A stretch of DNA of 64,000 nt from an uncultured Desulfobacter sp. (GCF_963677125.1 NZ_OY781882.1:3170501-3234500); one strand, 5' to 3'; numbered from the stretch's first letter, positions 19,404 through 27,596 are shown. The notes: generated by a model not told the origin, from the letters alone. Translations and numbers: made by a program.

Positions 19404-20129
19404 ATGGCAAATTATATTTTTGTTGGAAAAACCGACCAAGGCCTGAAACGTAAAAATAATGAGGATGCTGTTCTAATCAATGAACATAACGGTTTCTGCC
19501 TTGTGGCTGACGGGATAGGCGGGGCTGTGGGGGGAGACGTGGCCAGCCGCATATTTGCGGATACGGCACAAGACGTATTTGCCAAGGCTGACAGCCTGAA
19601 TGAATCCACCTATACCACCATCCAGCGGGTGTTTTTAAATGCCAATGAATACATTTTAAACTATGCCGGCAACCATCCCGATTGTGAAGGCATGGGGTGT
19701 ACCGCTGAATTGTTTGCCATCGAAGATGGGCGATATGTGCTTGGCCATATTGGTGACAGCCGCACATACAGAATGAGAAACAATGAATTAAAACAACTGA
19801 CAAAAGACCACTCCCTGGTCCAGGAGCAGCTTGACCAGGGACTGATCAAACCTGAAGATGTCAGCACCCATGCCTTGAAGAACGTAATCTTACGGGCTGT
19901 CGGCATAAAAAAAAATCCGGCGGTGGATATAATACGGGGCAACCTGTTTAGCGGTGATATTTTTCTGCTCTGCTCCGACGGCCTGACCGATCTGGTGGAC
20001 CAGGAAATATTAAAACAATATATTCTTTCTCCCCTGCCCTTTGAACAAAAAGCCGAGGCTCTGATTCAAGAGGCAAATAATAGGGGCGGCAAAGACAATA
20101 TATCCGTTGTTCTAGTACAAATCAGGTAG
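19404..20129 (+). CDS. pppA: PP2C-type Ser/Thr phosphatase (PppA-like)
   Basis: 241 residues with all PP2C metal motifs: TDQGLKRKNNEDA, LVADGIGGAVGGDVAS, GHIGDSRTYRM, LLCSDGLTDLV and GGKDNISVVLVQ. It should reverse the action of the kinase encoded 1 nt upstream. In characterised T6SSs the PpkA/PppA pair sets the phosphorylation state of Fha. The genes here are adjacent to, and divergent from, the T6SS operon containing the FHA protein. Cytosolic, no signal peptide. The gene symbol is by analogy. Confidence 0.92.
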   Translation: MANYIFVGKTDQGLKRKNNEDAVLINEHNGFCLVADGIGGAVGGDVASRIFADTAQDVFAKADSLNESTYTTIQRVFLNANEYILNYAGNHPDCEGMGCTAELFAIEDGRYVLGHIGDSRTYRMRNNELKQLTKDHSLVQEQLDQGLIKPEDVSTHALKNVILRAVGIKKNPAVDIIRGNLFSGDIFLLCSDGLTDLVDQEILKQYILSPLPFEQKAEALIQEANNRGGKDNISVVLVQIR

Positions 20130-20210
20130 AGTCCGACCGTAAACGGTAAATTTTGCCGATTATAAGGCGGCCGTAAATTTCCAGGTTTTCGTTCAGACGC
20201 TGTTTAAACC

Positions 20211-21905
20211 TTACACAAACCCCTTTTCACTAATCAGCAATAAAATCTGCTGGACCGCCTCATCCGGGGTCAGATTGGAGGTGTCAATGGACAGTTCCGG
20301 GTTTAAAGGTTCCTCATAAGGGTCATCCACCCCGGTGAAGCCTTTGAGCAGGCCGGCTTTAGCTTTGGCATACATACCTTTACGGTCCCTTTTTTCACAC
20401 ACGCTGATGGGGGTGGCCACATGGATTTCAAAAAAGCCGCCATGGGCCTCGATGGATGTACGGATTTTTGACCTTGTCCGCTCGTAGGGAGCAATGGGAG
20501 CACAAATGGCAACACCCCGGTTCTTGGTGATCTCGGATGCCACAAACCCGATTCGCCGGACATTGATATCACGGTGCTCTTTAGAAAAATTAAGCTCTGA
20601 AGAGAGATTGCGCCGGACAATGTCGCCGTCCAAAAGGGTTACGGGCCGGGTACCCATTTCCATAAATTTTGAATACAGCACATTGGCAATGGTTGATTTT
20701 CCGGCTCCTGAAAGCCCTGTGAGGAAAACCGTAAACCCTTGACTGGCAGGTGACGGATAGGATTGGCGCAATTCTTTGATCACCTCCGGAAAACTTGCCC
20801 ATTCGGGTATATGCTTACCCTTTCTGACCCGGTCTCGGATATCGTCGTTGGTAAAAGAGAGCGTTTCCTGGCCGTCTTTGACCTCGCTGGCCAGCTTGAA
20901 CTCATCCTCAAAGGGCAGATAGACCATCTCTTCAAAAAATACCGGTTCAATACCGATATCTTTGCCAGCCTCCTGTGCCAGTTCCCTAACCTGAGGGGTA
21001 TCGTAAAAGGGGTTGCCGCAACTGTCCTTTCCCGGGGTTGCATGGTTATGCCCGATGACAAAGTGAGTACACCCAAAATTTTTCCCGATAATCATATGAA
21101 GCACTGCATCCCTGGGACCTGCCATCCGTGTGGATAGCGGCAGCAGATTCAGCATATATGTGTCCGGGGGGTAATGGGCGGCCACTTTTTGGTAACAGCG
21201 CATCCGGGTATAATGATCAAAATCTCCGGGTCTGGGGATACCTGCGATGGGCAGCATCAACAAATTTGCCTTTGCCTTTTTCATGGCCTGGATGGTCAAC
21301 TCGAACTGGGGACGGTGAATGGGCTGCCGGGTCTGGAAGCCCACAACCCGTTTCCAGCCCAGCTTGGAAAACTGTTGCTGCACCTCCAAAGGCGTGTTGC
21401 GGATCTGCTTAAAATCAGAATGAATCGGCAGATTCAACGCTTCAATACTGCCGCCGACATAGTATCTGTTTTCCCCTCCCTGAAGCCGGGCCACCTCATC
21501 ATGGGTCATGTCTGTGGTGCCGTAAACAGCCATGGCCTCTTTTTCCCTGTCCGCCTGCCAAATATCTTCAATAGCCATGATACCTAAAGGGAACCCTTCA
21601 GGGTCACGAAGAACCACGGACTGGCCGACCTCAAACCGGTCTGAAAGATCCCGGGAAACATCAAGACAGATGGGTACAGGCCAGATTTCACCAGACGGCA
21701 GACGCATGCGGTCAAGAACACTTTCATAGGCCTCCTGGGTCATAAATCCTTTCAGCGGACTGAACACGCCTGTGGTTAACAGTTCAAAATCACAAATCTG
21801 GCGCAGATTCAATGTGATATCCGGCAAGGATGATAATAATTGTTTAAGTGCTGTATGACGTTCCTGATCCACCAGGAGATTGACAAGAGAGGTGTCTTGG
21901 GACAT
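20211..21905 (-). CDS. Fused sulfate adenylyltransferase / adenylylsulfate kinase
   Basis: 564 residues. The ATP-sulfurylase part (about 1-380) has LLTTGVFSPLKGFM, PGDFDHYTR, MAGPRDAVLH and GHNHATPGKD. The APS-kinase part (about 390-564) has Walker A GLSGAGKS at 397-404, LLDGDIVRRNLS, and VATPISVCEKRDRKGMYAKAK. Together they would make APS and then PAPS. In the sulfurylase the usual QxRN motif reads QTRQ (191-194) and the HxxH motif reads HRPQ (197-200), so activity of that half needs testing. Dissimilatory sulfate reducers normally use a stand-alone Sat, so this may serve assimilation or sulfation. It is monocistronic as far as seen. Confidence 0.88.
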   Translation of the reverse strand: MSQDTSLVNLLVDQERHTALKQLLSSLPDITLNLRQICDFELLTTGVFSPLKGFMTQEAYESVLDRMRLPSGEIWPVPICLDVSRDLSDRFEVGQSVVLRDPEGFPLGIMAIEDIWQADREKEAMAVYGTTDMTHDEVARLQGGENRYYVGGSIEALNLPIHSDFKQIRNTPLEVQQQFSKLGWKRVVGFQTRQPIHRPQFELTIQAMKKAKANLLMLPIAGIPRPGDFDHYTRMRCYQKVAAHYPPDTYMLNLLPLSTRMAGPRDAVLHMIIGKNFGCTHFVIGHNHATPGKDSCGNPFYDTPQVRELAQEAGKDIGIEPVFFEEMVYLPFEDEFKLASEVKDGQETLSFTNDDIRDRVRKGKHIPEWASFPEVIKELRQSYPSPASQGFTVFLTGLSGAGKSTIANVLYSKFMEMGTRPVTLLDGDIVRRNLSSELNFSKEHRDINVRRIGFVASEITKNRGVAICAPIAPYERTRSKIRTSIEAHGGFFEIHVATPISVCEKRDRKGMYAKAKAGLLKGFTGVDDPYEEPLNPELSIDTSNLTPDEAVQQILLLISEKGFV

Positions 21906-22052
21906 GTAAGTAACTATCCTTATAAATTATAACCCGCTTCATTTTCTGTGAAAAAACCGAATCAATTTTCAGAATTTTTTTATGATTGATTGCCGATCCC
22001 CGGCAAACTGGTCTACCTATAAGACAAAACCAGCCAGACTGTCAAGATTAAG

Positions 22053-22136
22053 GTGTTTAAACAAAAAATGCCGCCTGCGCCTTGGCATCAGGACAACTTT
22101 GTGAGCATGCGCGCATCTAACGAGCCGTTCAAACAC
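22053..22136. repeat. Dispersed GTGTTT-ended palindromic element, copy C (short, degenerate)
   Basis: 84 bp bounded by GTGTTT and CAAACAC, downstream of acsA and upstream of the sulfurylase fusion gene. Inside the left end it reads AAACAAAAAATGCCGCCTGC, similar to the inner flank of copy B (30946-31084), and the right end contains GCATCT before the terminal CAAACAC as in copy B. The central palindrome is shorter than in the other copies. Identified by eye, so the alignment is approximate. Confidence 0.55.
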
Positions 22137-22144
22137 AGAACAGG

Positions 22145-22179
22145 AAAGGCCAGTAAACCTGTTTGGGTTACCGGCCTTT
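22145..22179 (-). terminator. Hairpin terminator after acsA
   Basis: Arms AAAGGCC (22145-22151) and GGCCTTT (22173-22179), extended inward by GTAA/TTAC-type pairing, lie 25-60 nt past the acsA stop on the minus strand. The U-rich end of the stem fits an intrinsic terminator, though a long U tract is lacking. Confidence 0.6.
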
Positions 22180-22203
22180 ACAACAAACTTGCAAAAAATA
22201 TTT

Positions 22204-24168
22204 TTATTTCATTAATTCTTTATGGCTGTTGATCAGAGTGCCCACAACTTCAGGATCAGATAACGTGGAGACATCGCCAAGCTGGTCATACTCGTCCGTT
22301 GCAATCTTTCTTAAGATTCGTCTCATAATCTTGCCGGACCGAGTCTTGGGCAGATCCGAAGCAAAATTGATGATATCCGGCGTGGCAATGGGCCCGATTT
22401 CACTTCTTACATGTTTTTTCAAATCAGCCATCAGCTCATCGGATGCAGCTACACCGACATTCAAGGTAACAAACGCATAAATTCCCTGCCCCTTGATGTC
22501 ATGGGGAAAGCCAATGACTGCGGCTTCGGCTACATTAATATGACTGCCCAAAGCGGCTTCCACTTCTGCCGTACTCATACGATGTCCGGACACGTTAATC
22601 ACGTCATCCACACGGCCGGTGATCCAAATATAGCCATCCTCATCCCTGCGGCAGCCGTCACCTGCAAAATAATATCCGTCAAACATCTGGAAATAGGTCA
22701 TTTCAAACCGGTCATGGTTGTTATAAACCGTGCGCATCTGGCCAGGCCATGGCTCTTTGATGGCAAGGATTCCATCGCAGGCCCCTTCCAGCTCTTTTCC
22801 ATCTTCACTGAGCACCACAGGCTGCACAGAGAAAAACGGCAGAGTGGCGGAACCGGGTTTCTGGTCAATGGCATAGGGCAAAGCAGAAATCATGATACCG
22901 CCGGTCTCTGTCTGCCACCAGGTATCCACAATGGGGCACTGTCCCTTGCCCACATATTTATGATACCACTGCCACGCCTCGGGATTGATGGGCTCGCCCA
23001 CGGATCCCAAAACCCGCAGAGAGGAAAGATCATATTTTTCTACCCATTCCTCGCCCTGGGCCATGAGCGCGCGAATAGCTGTGGGCGCGGTGTAGAACTG
23101 ATTAACTTTCCATTTTTCCACAGTGGCCCAGAACCTGCCGGGATCCGGATAGGTGGGAACACCTTCAAATATAATGGATGTAGCACCTTGGGAAAGCGGG
23201 CCGTAAACAATATAAGAGTGACCCGTTACCCAGCCGATATCTGCCGTGCACCAGTAGACATCACCTTCGTGGTAGTCAAATATATATTTAAAGGTCGTGC
23301 CGGTGTAGACCATATATCCGCCGACATTGTGTTGAACCCCCTTGGGCGTGCCTGTGGAACCGGAGGTATAAAGGATAAACAGTGGATCCTCGGCATCCAT
23401 CCATTCCACGGGACACTCGGCACTCTGGGCCTGGGCGGCTTCGTGCCACCAGACATCCCGGTTTTCGACCATATTCACTTCAGAACCGGTGCGATTGACC
23501 ACAAAACAGGTGCCGACACTGTGTCCTAAATCTTCGCACATCTTCAGGGCCTGGTCTGCATTGCCCTTGAGGGGAACAGACTTGGCCCCACGCATTACAC
23601 CGTCCGATGTAATCAAAACCTTGCAAAGGGAATCCATGATTCTGTTGGACAAAGCCTCGGAAGAAAACCCGCCGAATACAATGGAGTGCACGGCCCCGAT
23701 TCTGGCACAGGCCATCATGGTTATGGCAAGTTCCGGTATCATGGGCAGGTATATGGCCACACGGTCACCCTTACCCACCCCGCTCTCTTTCAAGGCATTG
23801 GCAAAGCGGCACACTTTTTCATACAGTTCGCGGTAGGTGATCACCATATCCTCGTCCGGGCTGTTTCCCTCCCAGATAAAAGCCGCCTGGTCACCCCGGG
23901 TCTCCAGATGACGATCCAGACAATTATAGGTTATGTTTGTCTTGGCATTTTTAAACCACTCAATGGACACGGGTCCCTTGGACATGCTGTAGTTAAAATC
24001 CCGAACCTTGTCCCATTTTTTTTCCCAATAAAACGTTTCTGCAATTTCACCCCAGAACCCTTCAGGATCTTCCACGGATCTTTTGTACATAGCCTGATAT
24101 TCATCCATAGATTTAATCCAGGCATTTTCACGAAATGTATCCGGTGCATGAAAAATGTTCTCGCTCAT
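22204..24168 (-). CDS. acsA: Acetyl-CoA synthetase
   Basis: 654 residues, the standard Acs length. Motifs are clear: YTSGSTGTPKGVQHNVGG (ATP/AMP loop), VDTWWQTETGG, the YFAGDGCRRDEDGYIWITGRVDDVIN hinge region, and KTRSGKIMRR at the C-terminus with the lysine that is acetyl-regulated in other bacteria. It activates acetate to acetyl-CoA with ATP to AMP. AAGGAG lies 9 nt before the ATG. A sigma-54-type -24/-12 element lies about 70 nt upstream and a sigma-54 activator gene lies just beyond it, so regulated acetate scavenging is likely. Confidence 0.97.
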   Translation of the reverse strand: MSENIFHAPDTFRENAWIKSMDEYQAMYKRSVEDPEGFWGEIAETFYWEKKWDKVRDFNYSMSKGPVSIEWFKNAKTNITYNCLDRHLETRGDQAAFIWEGNSPDEDMVITYRELYEKVCRFANALKESGVGKGDRVAIYLPMIPELAITMMACARIGAVHSIVFGGFSSEALSNRIMDSLCKVLITSDGVMRGAKSVPLKGNADQALKMCEDLGHSVGTCFVVNRTGSEVNMVENRDVWWHEAAQAQSAECPVEWMDAEDPLFILYTSGSTGTPKGVQHNVGGYMVYTGTTFKYIFDYHEGDVYWCTADIGWVTGHSYIVYGPLSQGATSIIFEGVPTYPDPGRFWATVEKWKVNQFYTAPTAIRALMAQGEEWVEKYDLSSLRVLGSVGEPINPEAWQWYHKYVGKGQCPIVDTWWQTETGGIMISALPYAIDQKPGSATLPFFSVQPVVLSEDGKELEGACDGILAIKEPWPGQMRTVYNNHDRFEMTYFQMFDGYYFAGDGCRRDEDGYIWITGRVDDVINVSGHRMSTAEVEAALGSHINVAEAAVIGFPHDIKGQGIYAFVTLNVGVAASDELMADLKKHVRSEIGPIATPDIINFASDLPKTRSGKIMRRILRKIATDEYDQLGDVSTLSDPEVVGTLINSHKELMK

Positions 24169-24235
24169 ATTGAATTTCTCCTTCTCGTATAATGTACCCT
24201 TAAGGTATTTTTAACTATTTTGTTATTGAATATAG

Positions 24236-24252
24236 AGCAAACTTTGTACCGG
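24236..24252 (-). promoter_or_regulatory. Sigma-54 (-24/-12) promoter upstream of acsA
   Basis: On the minus strand the sequence reads CGGTACAAAGTTTGCT, with GG and GC separated by exactly 10 nt, the invariant sigma-54 geometry. The -24 half (GGTAC) differs from the consensus GGCAC at one base; the -12 half is TTTGC. Transcription would start near 24225, about 57 nt before the acsA start. The presence of a sigma-54 activator gene immediately upstream supports it. Confidence 0.7.
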
Positions 24253-24332
24253 AGGCTTTTTTTTAAGATAACGTATTAATAACAAAGAGAATATTCAAGA
24301 ATACAGATGTCATTGTAAATGAAAACAAGCCA

Positions 24333-24347
24333 CAACAAAAATTGTTG
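24333..24347. promoter_or_regulatory. Palindromic site, possible enhancer for the sigma-54 regulator
   Basis: CAACAAAAATTGTTG is a palindrome with 6-bp arms about 110-120 bp upstream of the predicted acsA start point, the usual distance for a sigma-54 activator site. A related sequence AACAAAAATGTTG occurs at 26188-26200, about 150 bp upstream of the other sigma-54 promoter. Binding by the adjacent regulator is inference. Confidence 0.45.
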
Positions 24348-24385
24348 GTTATTTTCCATATAAAATGTAATATTCTTTTAAAACA

Positions 24386-24433
24386 ACAATTTAATTGTAT
24401 TTACAATATTTATTGTAAATACAATTAAATTGT
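24386..24433. repeat. Perfect 22-bp inverted repeat made of alternating ACAAT/ATTGT half-sites
   Basis: Arms 24386-24407 and 24412-24433 are exact reverse complements around ATTT. The block contains six half-sites in the order ACAAT, ATTGT, ACAAT, ATTGT, ACAAT, ATTGT, spaced 3-4 nt apart, so it forms several overlapping palindromes. It starts 12 nt past the stop of the sigma-54 regulator and lies about 160-210 bp upstream of the acsA start point. It could be the regulator gene's terminator, an array of binding sites, or both. Confidence 0.65.
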
Positions 24434-24445
24434 AGGCGGACCGAT

Positions 24446-25861
24446 TCACCCCTCTTTGCGAAGCTTTTGGAGGCGTTTGCTGAGTGCCTGCTGAGAAATA
24501 CCCAAGATTTTTGCTGCAGCAGACTGATTGCCCCCCGTATGAGCCATGGCTTTTTCTATCAGTTCATTAGCGGCCTGCTTTAACGTCGGAAGTCCCGGAT
24601 CTAAGGGCAAAGGAACCCCGCTACCATGATCAGACCGGGTGAACACATTGAACAGACCTGCAGAGATAGCGCCGCCCTGGTATCTTGACATGGCATCGTA
24701 AACCATGGATTTTAACTCTCTGATATTTCCTTTGAACGGATATGTTTCCATAGTTTCAATAAGGCTTTTCGGGATATCCGGTACAGGCTTATCCAGTTCA
24801 TCGGCGGCCTGACAGATAAACCGGTCAAGAAGTAAAGGAAGATCTAAAAGACGTTCCCTAAGCGGCGGTATGGTCAAGGTATGCGTGGAAAGGCGGTAAA
24901 TCAAATCCTTCCTGAATTTACCCTGTTTTTCAAGTGTCCACAGATCCTGGTTGGTGGAAGCAATAATCCGGGTGTCCGAATGCCGGGTAATATCTGACCC
25001 CAGTGCCAGATAATCGCCTTCCTGGAGCAACCTGAGCAGTTTAACCTGGGATGTTAATGCCAGATCGCCGATCTCATCCAGCATTAAAGTTCCACCTGAG
25101 GCCTTCAGGATCAAACCGGGCCGGGCGTTCCGGGCGCTGGTAAACGCACCGGGCACATGCCCGAACAAGGTATCTGAAAACACATTATCATCCAACCCTG
25201 CCACATTCACCTTGACCAATTTTCCCTTGCGACCGCTCAGATTGTGAATACTTTGACCAATCAATTCTTTCCCCACCCCTGTTTCCCCAAAAATCAGCAC
25301 CGGTTGGGGAGACGGGGCCACAGCCTCCACATAATGAAAAATGGCATGCATCTGACTGTCCTGGGTAATGATATTCTTGAAGGCTGAAGGTCTTTTTATC
25401 TGAGCAAACAGTTCCTGGTGCATGGGCTTTGAAAGCTGCCCTGAAGCCTGGCCGCCGTCAAGTGCCTGCTTTACCGATTTAACCAGGCGATCCGGGTCAA
25501 CAGGCTTAAGGATATAATCCATGGCTCCGATTTTCATGCATTTTACCGCCGTATCCACCTCAACATTACCTGTAAGCACAATAACCGGAATCCTCGGCCA
25601 GGTTTTCCGGATACTTTTTAACAGATGGTCCCCGGTGATATGAGGCAGATTCAAATCCAGCAGGACCAGTCCGGGAATTCTACGCTCCATGGTCCTGATC
25701 ACATCCCTTGAATCCTGAATGGCGGTGATGTTGTCAAAACCGGCCATGCGAAGCACCGTTTCCACTGCAGCAAGAATTTTTGGATCGTTATCCACTATTA
25801 ATATGGGATTATCGGGATTTGGTGAATTCAAAACGCGTAACACCTCCTTCTTGCCGTCCAT
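24446..25861 (-). CDS. Sigma-54-dependent response regulator (NtrC family)
   Basis: 471 residues: N-terminal receiver (ILIVDNDPK, phospho-acceptor region LVLLDLNLP, then PVIVLTGN and DYILKPVD), central AAA+ domain with Walker A GETGVGKE and Walker B LMLDEIGDL, and a Fis-type helix-turn-helix (NQSAAAKILGISQQALSKRL). The sigma-54 contact loop reads GAFTSA instead of GAFTGA (near residue 237). The ATG at 25861 has no ribosome site, whereas AAGGAGGTG at 25849-25841 precedes an in-frame TTG at 25831, which may be the true start. No partner histidine kinase is adjacent. Likely targets are acsA and the small ORF at 26399. Confidence 0.93.
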   Translation of the reverse strand: MDGKKEVLRVLNSPNPDNPILIVDNDPKILAAVETVLRMAGFDNITAIQDSRDVIRTMERRIPGLVLLDLNLPHITGDHLLKSIRKTWPRIPVIVLTGNVEVDTAVKCMKIGAMDYILKPVDPDRLVKSVKQALDGGQASGQLSKPMHQELFAQIKRPSAFKNIITQDSQMHAIFHYVEAVAPSPQPVLIFGETGVGKELIGQSIHNLSGRKGKLVKVNVAGLDDNVFSDTLFGHVPGAFTSARNARPGLILKASGGTLMLDEIGDLALTSQVKLLRLLQEGDYLALGSDITRHSDTRIIASTNQDLWTLEKQGKFRKDLIYRLSTHTLTIPPLRERLLDLPLLLDRFICQAADELDKPVPDIPKSLIETMETYPFKGNIRELKSMVYDAMSRYQGGAISAGLFNVFTRSDHGSGVPLPLDPGLPTLKQAANELIEKAMAHTGGNQSAAAKILGISQQALSKRLQKLRKEG

Positions 25862-26398
25862 TAAAAAATTTCAGGCGTGGGAAGAATGAATATAAAAATA
25901 TTTGTGACAAAAAAGACAATGATCAATGCGCCGGGAACAATACCGAAAATAATAATTATTACCAGTACGACTGTATATCCCAACAAGTTAAAACCAAAGT
26001 CAACCACCCTGTAACTAAGGGGTTCGTCCACCCTATCTTTATCCTGAAAAAAGAATCCAATGTCAACTGCTGTTCAAAAAACCAAATAGTTACCATGAAC
26101 TGGGGTAATACATAAATTTCAAACCCAAAATCACAACAAATATGAAAGCAAAGTAACAAATTATTTTTATTTTTACATAAAAAATAGAACAAAAATGTTG
26201 ATTTTTTTCCAAATTACCCGATAATAAAGTTAAAGGGTTTCTAACAATAGATACAAACCCATTCCAAAACACTCTTATATTTCGTGGATCAAACCTTTTT
26301 TTAACAATTTCATAAGCATAATGGCATGCGAATTGCATTTAACAAGTTTAAGATTTGACACACAAATCGAGAATTTATTAAAAGAAGGATTTATTGAA
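25862..26398. other. AT-rich intergenic region, sigma-54 regulator to small ORF
   Basis: 537 nt with no convincing gene on either strand. It contains AACAAAAATGTTG at 26188-26200, similar to the palindrome upstream of acsA, and the sigma-54 promoter at 26322-26338. The rest is strongly AT-rich. The promoter of the regulator gene itself was not recognised. Confidence 0.5.
26322..26338 (+). promoter_or_regulatory. Sigma-54 (-24/-12) promoter before the small ORF
   Basis: TGGCATGCGAATTGCA has GG and GC exactly 10 nt apart and matches the consensus TGGCAC-N5-TTGCA at all but one conserved base. A start point near 26348 would leave about 50 nt before the ATG at 26399. The match is better than that of the acsA promoter. 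An ATG at 26321 sits inside this element, which argues against the longer reading of the downstream gene. Confidence 0.75.
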
Positions 26399-26599
26399 AT
26401 GGACAGCAACAAAAAAATATTTGAAGTAAAAAAAACATTCGGACTTAGTGTACTGCTCAAACTGACACGTAAAACCATAGATGGGGTAGAGATCAGTGAA
26501 CTGGACGGGAAGTACCGCTCTAACCTAGATTTAGATGAAATGAACCGGGCTGTGAGCCGCACCATAGCGTCACATAATATTCAGTTAAAAACCAGATAG
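26399..26599 (+). CDS. Small protein of unknown function, probably sigma-54 controlled
   Basis: 66 residues from ATG 26399, chosen because AAGGA lies 9 nt upstream and because the earlier ATG (26321) overlaps the promoter. The product begins MDSNKKIFEVKKTFG and is soluble, basic and without cysteine, signal peptide or membrane segment. No family is recognised. It is alone between a sigma-54 promoter and a hairpin (26616-26647), so it is a self-contained transcription unit divergent from the sigma-54 regulator. Confidence 0.6.
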   Translation: MDSNKKIFEVKKTFGLSVLLKLTRKTIDGVEISELDGKYRSNLDLDEMNRAVSRTIASHNIQLKTR

Positions 26600-26615
26600 C
26601 CTGGTATCGAAAAGC

Positions 26616-26647
26616 ATTTGCCGGGCATGCGGTATCCTTCCCGGCAA
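26616..26647 (+). terminator. Hairpin after the small ORF
   Basis: Arms TTTGCCGGG (26616-26624) and CCCGGCAAA (26639-26647) pair perfectly over 9 bp with a 14-nt loop, starting 17 nt past the stop. A-rich sequence on the left and AAAATG on the right extend it imperfectly. No long U tract follows, so it is a probable but not ideal terminator. Confidence 0.5.
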
Positions 26648-26785
26648 AATGTATCATGTAGCAAATACCGGGAAGGCCAATTCTTTTCCGGTTCTTCTAT
26701 CTCAAAGATCTAAACAGCAATAAAATAGACACACTATTGTATCAATGATTCACGTTTGTAATTATTCCTACCTTCTGATTTGACA

Positions 26786-26867
26786 ATAAAGAGGTGGCAT
26801 TCACCTCAATTTTGATTTATGACTGTCCATATTTATTGGGCCTAATCCAACGGAGTCGGCCTTTTTT
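26786..26867 (+). promoter_or_regulatory. Possible fluoride-responsive leader (riboswitch-like) with terminator, upstream of crcB
   Basis: GAGGTGGCATTCACCTC at 26791-26807 resembles the first stem-loop of the crcB fluoride riboswitch, whose core in other bacteria reads GATGGCATTC. TTATGACTGTCC follows and could make the expected pseudoknot pairing (GGCA with UGUC). A hairpin with GGCC arms (26839-26842 and 26858-26861) followed by six T forms a terminator before crcB. The second aptamer stem is very short here, so the match is incomplete. Position ahead of crcB is the strongest support. Confidence 0.45.
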
Positions 26868-26940
26868 ATGACAGCCATGGGCTAAACGGGCCTATATAAA
26901 GACGCCAGGCCCACCTCAAAACAAACTGGTTAAGAAAAAA

Positions 26941-27318
26941 ATGATCAAAATAGCAATGGTAGGATTAGGCGGTGCCATGGGAGCAGTATGCCGCTTTCTG
27001 GTGTATGAAGGATATATCAATATTGTAAAAAACACATCGCTTCCACTAGGAACCATCACCGTTAACGTTTTAGGATGCTTTATCATAGGACTTTTAGGCG
27101 GCATTGCCGATACTCGGCAAATCTTTCCACCGGAAATGCGGTTACTCATTTTTACCGGTTTTTTAGGCGGATTCACCACATTTTCCACATTTGGATTTGA
27201 ACTGTTCTTATATATGCGCAACGGTCAAGTCGGCTTGGCCGTCCTAAACGGCCTGATCCAGTTAAGCGCCGGATTACTTTTCGTCTGGGCCGGTTTTATA
27301 CTGTCAAAAACGTTTTAA
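26941..27318 (+). CDS. crcB: Fluoride ion channel CrcB/Fluc
   Basis: 125 residues, four membrane helices. GGAMGAVCRF near the start, PLGTITVNVLGCFIIG and TGFLGGFTTFSTFGFE are the Fluc signature: the conserved Asn lines the pore and the FTTFSTF stretch supplies the phenylalanine box. CrcB works as a dual-topology dimer that lets fluoride leak out of the cytoplasm. A terminator-bearing leader precedes it. No second crcB copy lies beside it. Confidence 0.96.
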   Translation: MIKIAMVGLGGAMGAVCRFLVYEGYINIVKNTSLPLGTITVNVLGCFIIGLLGGIADTRQIFPPEMRLLIFTGFLGGFTTFSTFGFELFLYMRNGQVGLAVLNGLIQLSAGLLFVWAGFILSKTF

Positions 27319-27421
27319 AGATAAATAATACATTTTTGTACCACCAAATTGTAATAACACAAAACCGGTGTGCACAACTTAGTGTCACGTTTATGACATC
27401 AAGCGTTGTAATAAATAAAAT

Positions 27422-27434
27422 CCGGGCCGCCCGG
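27422..27434. terminator. Short GC hairpin between convergent crcB and ackA
   Basis: CCGGG, loop CCG, CCCGG. On the minus strand it is followed by ATTTTATTTATT, and on the plus strand by CTAAAAAGC, so it would work better as a terminator for transcription from the ackA side. It lies about 100 nt after crcB and 315 nt after ackA. Confidence 0.45.
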
Positions 27435-27596
27435 CTAAAAAGCTTGACGACCCGGAAAGAAAAAGAAAAGAAGAAAGTGTGCTAGATTAAAATGGCGATC
27501 TTTTCGGATGGATTAAACACACCACATCCAGCATGTTTTCTTTTTTAGCAGATGAATCTAACCTTGACATGACCCAAACATGACCTTTTGGTAATG

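Noticed and set aside
26141..26320. Small minus-strand ORFs in the AT-rich region upstream of the sigma-54 promoter
   Set aside because: No ribosome site; composition follows the AT-rich background and they overlap the promoter and the small gene.
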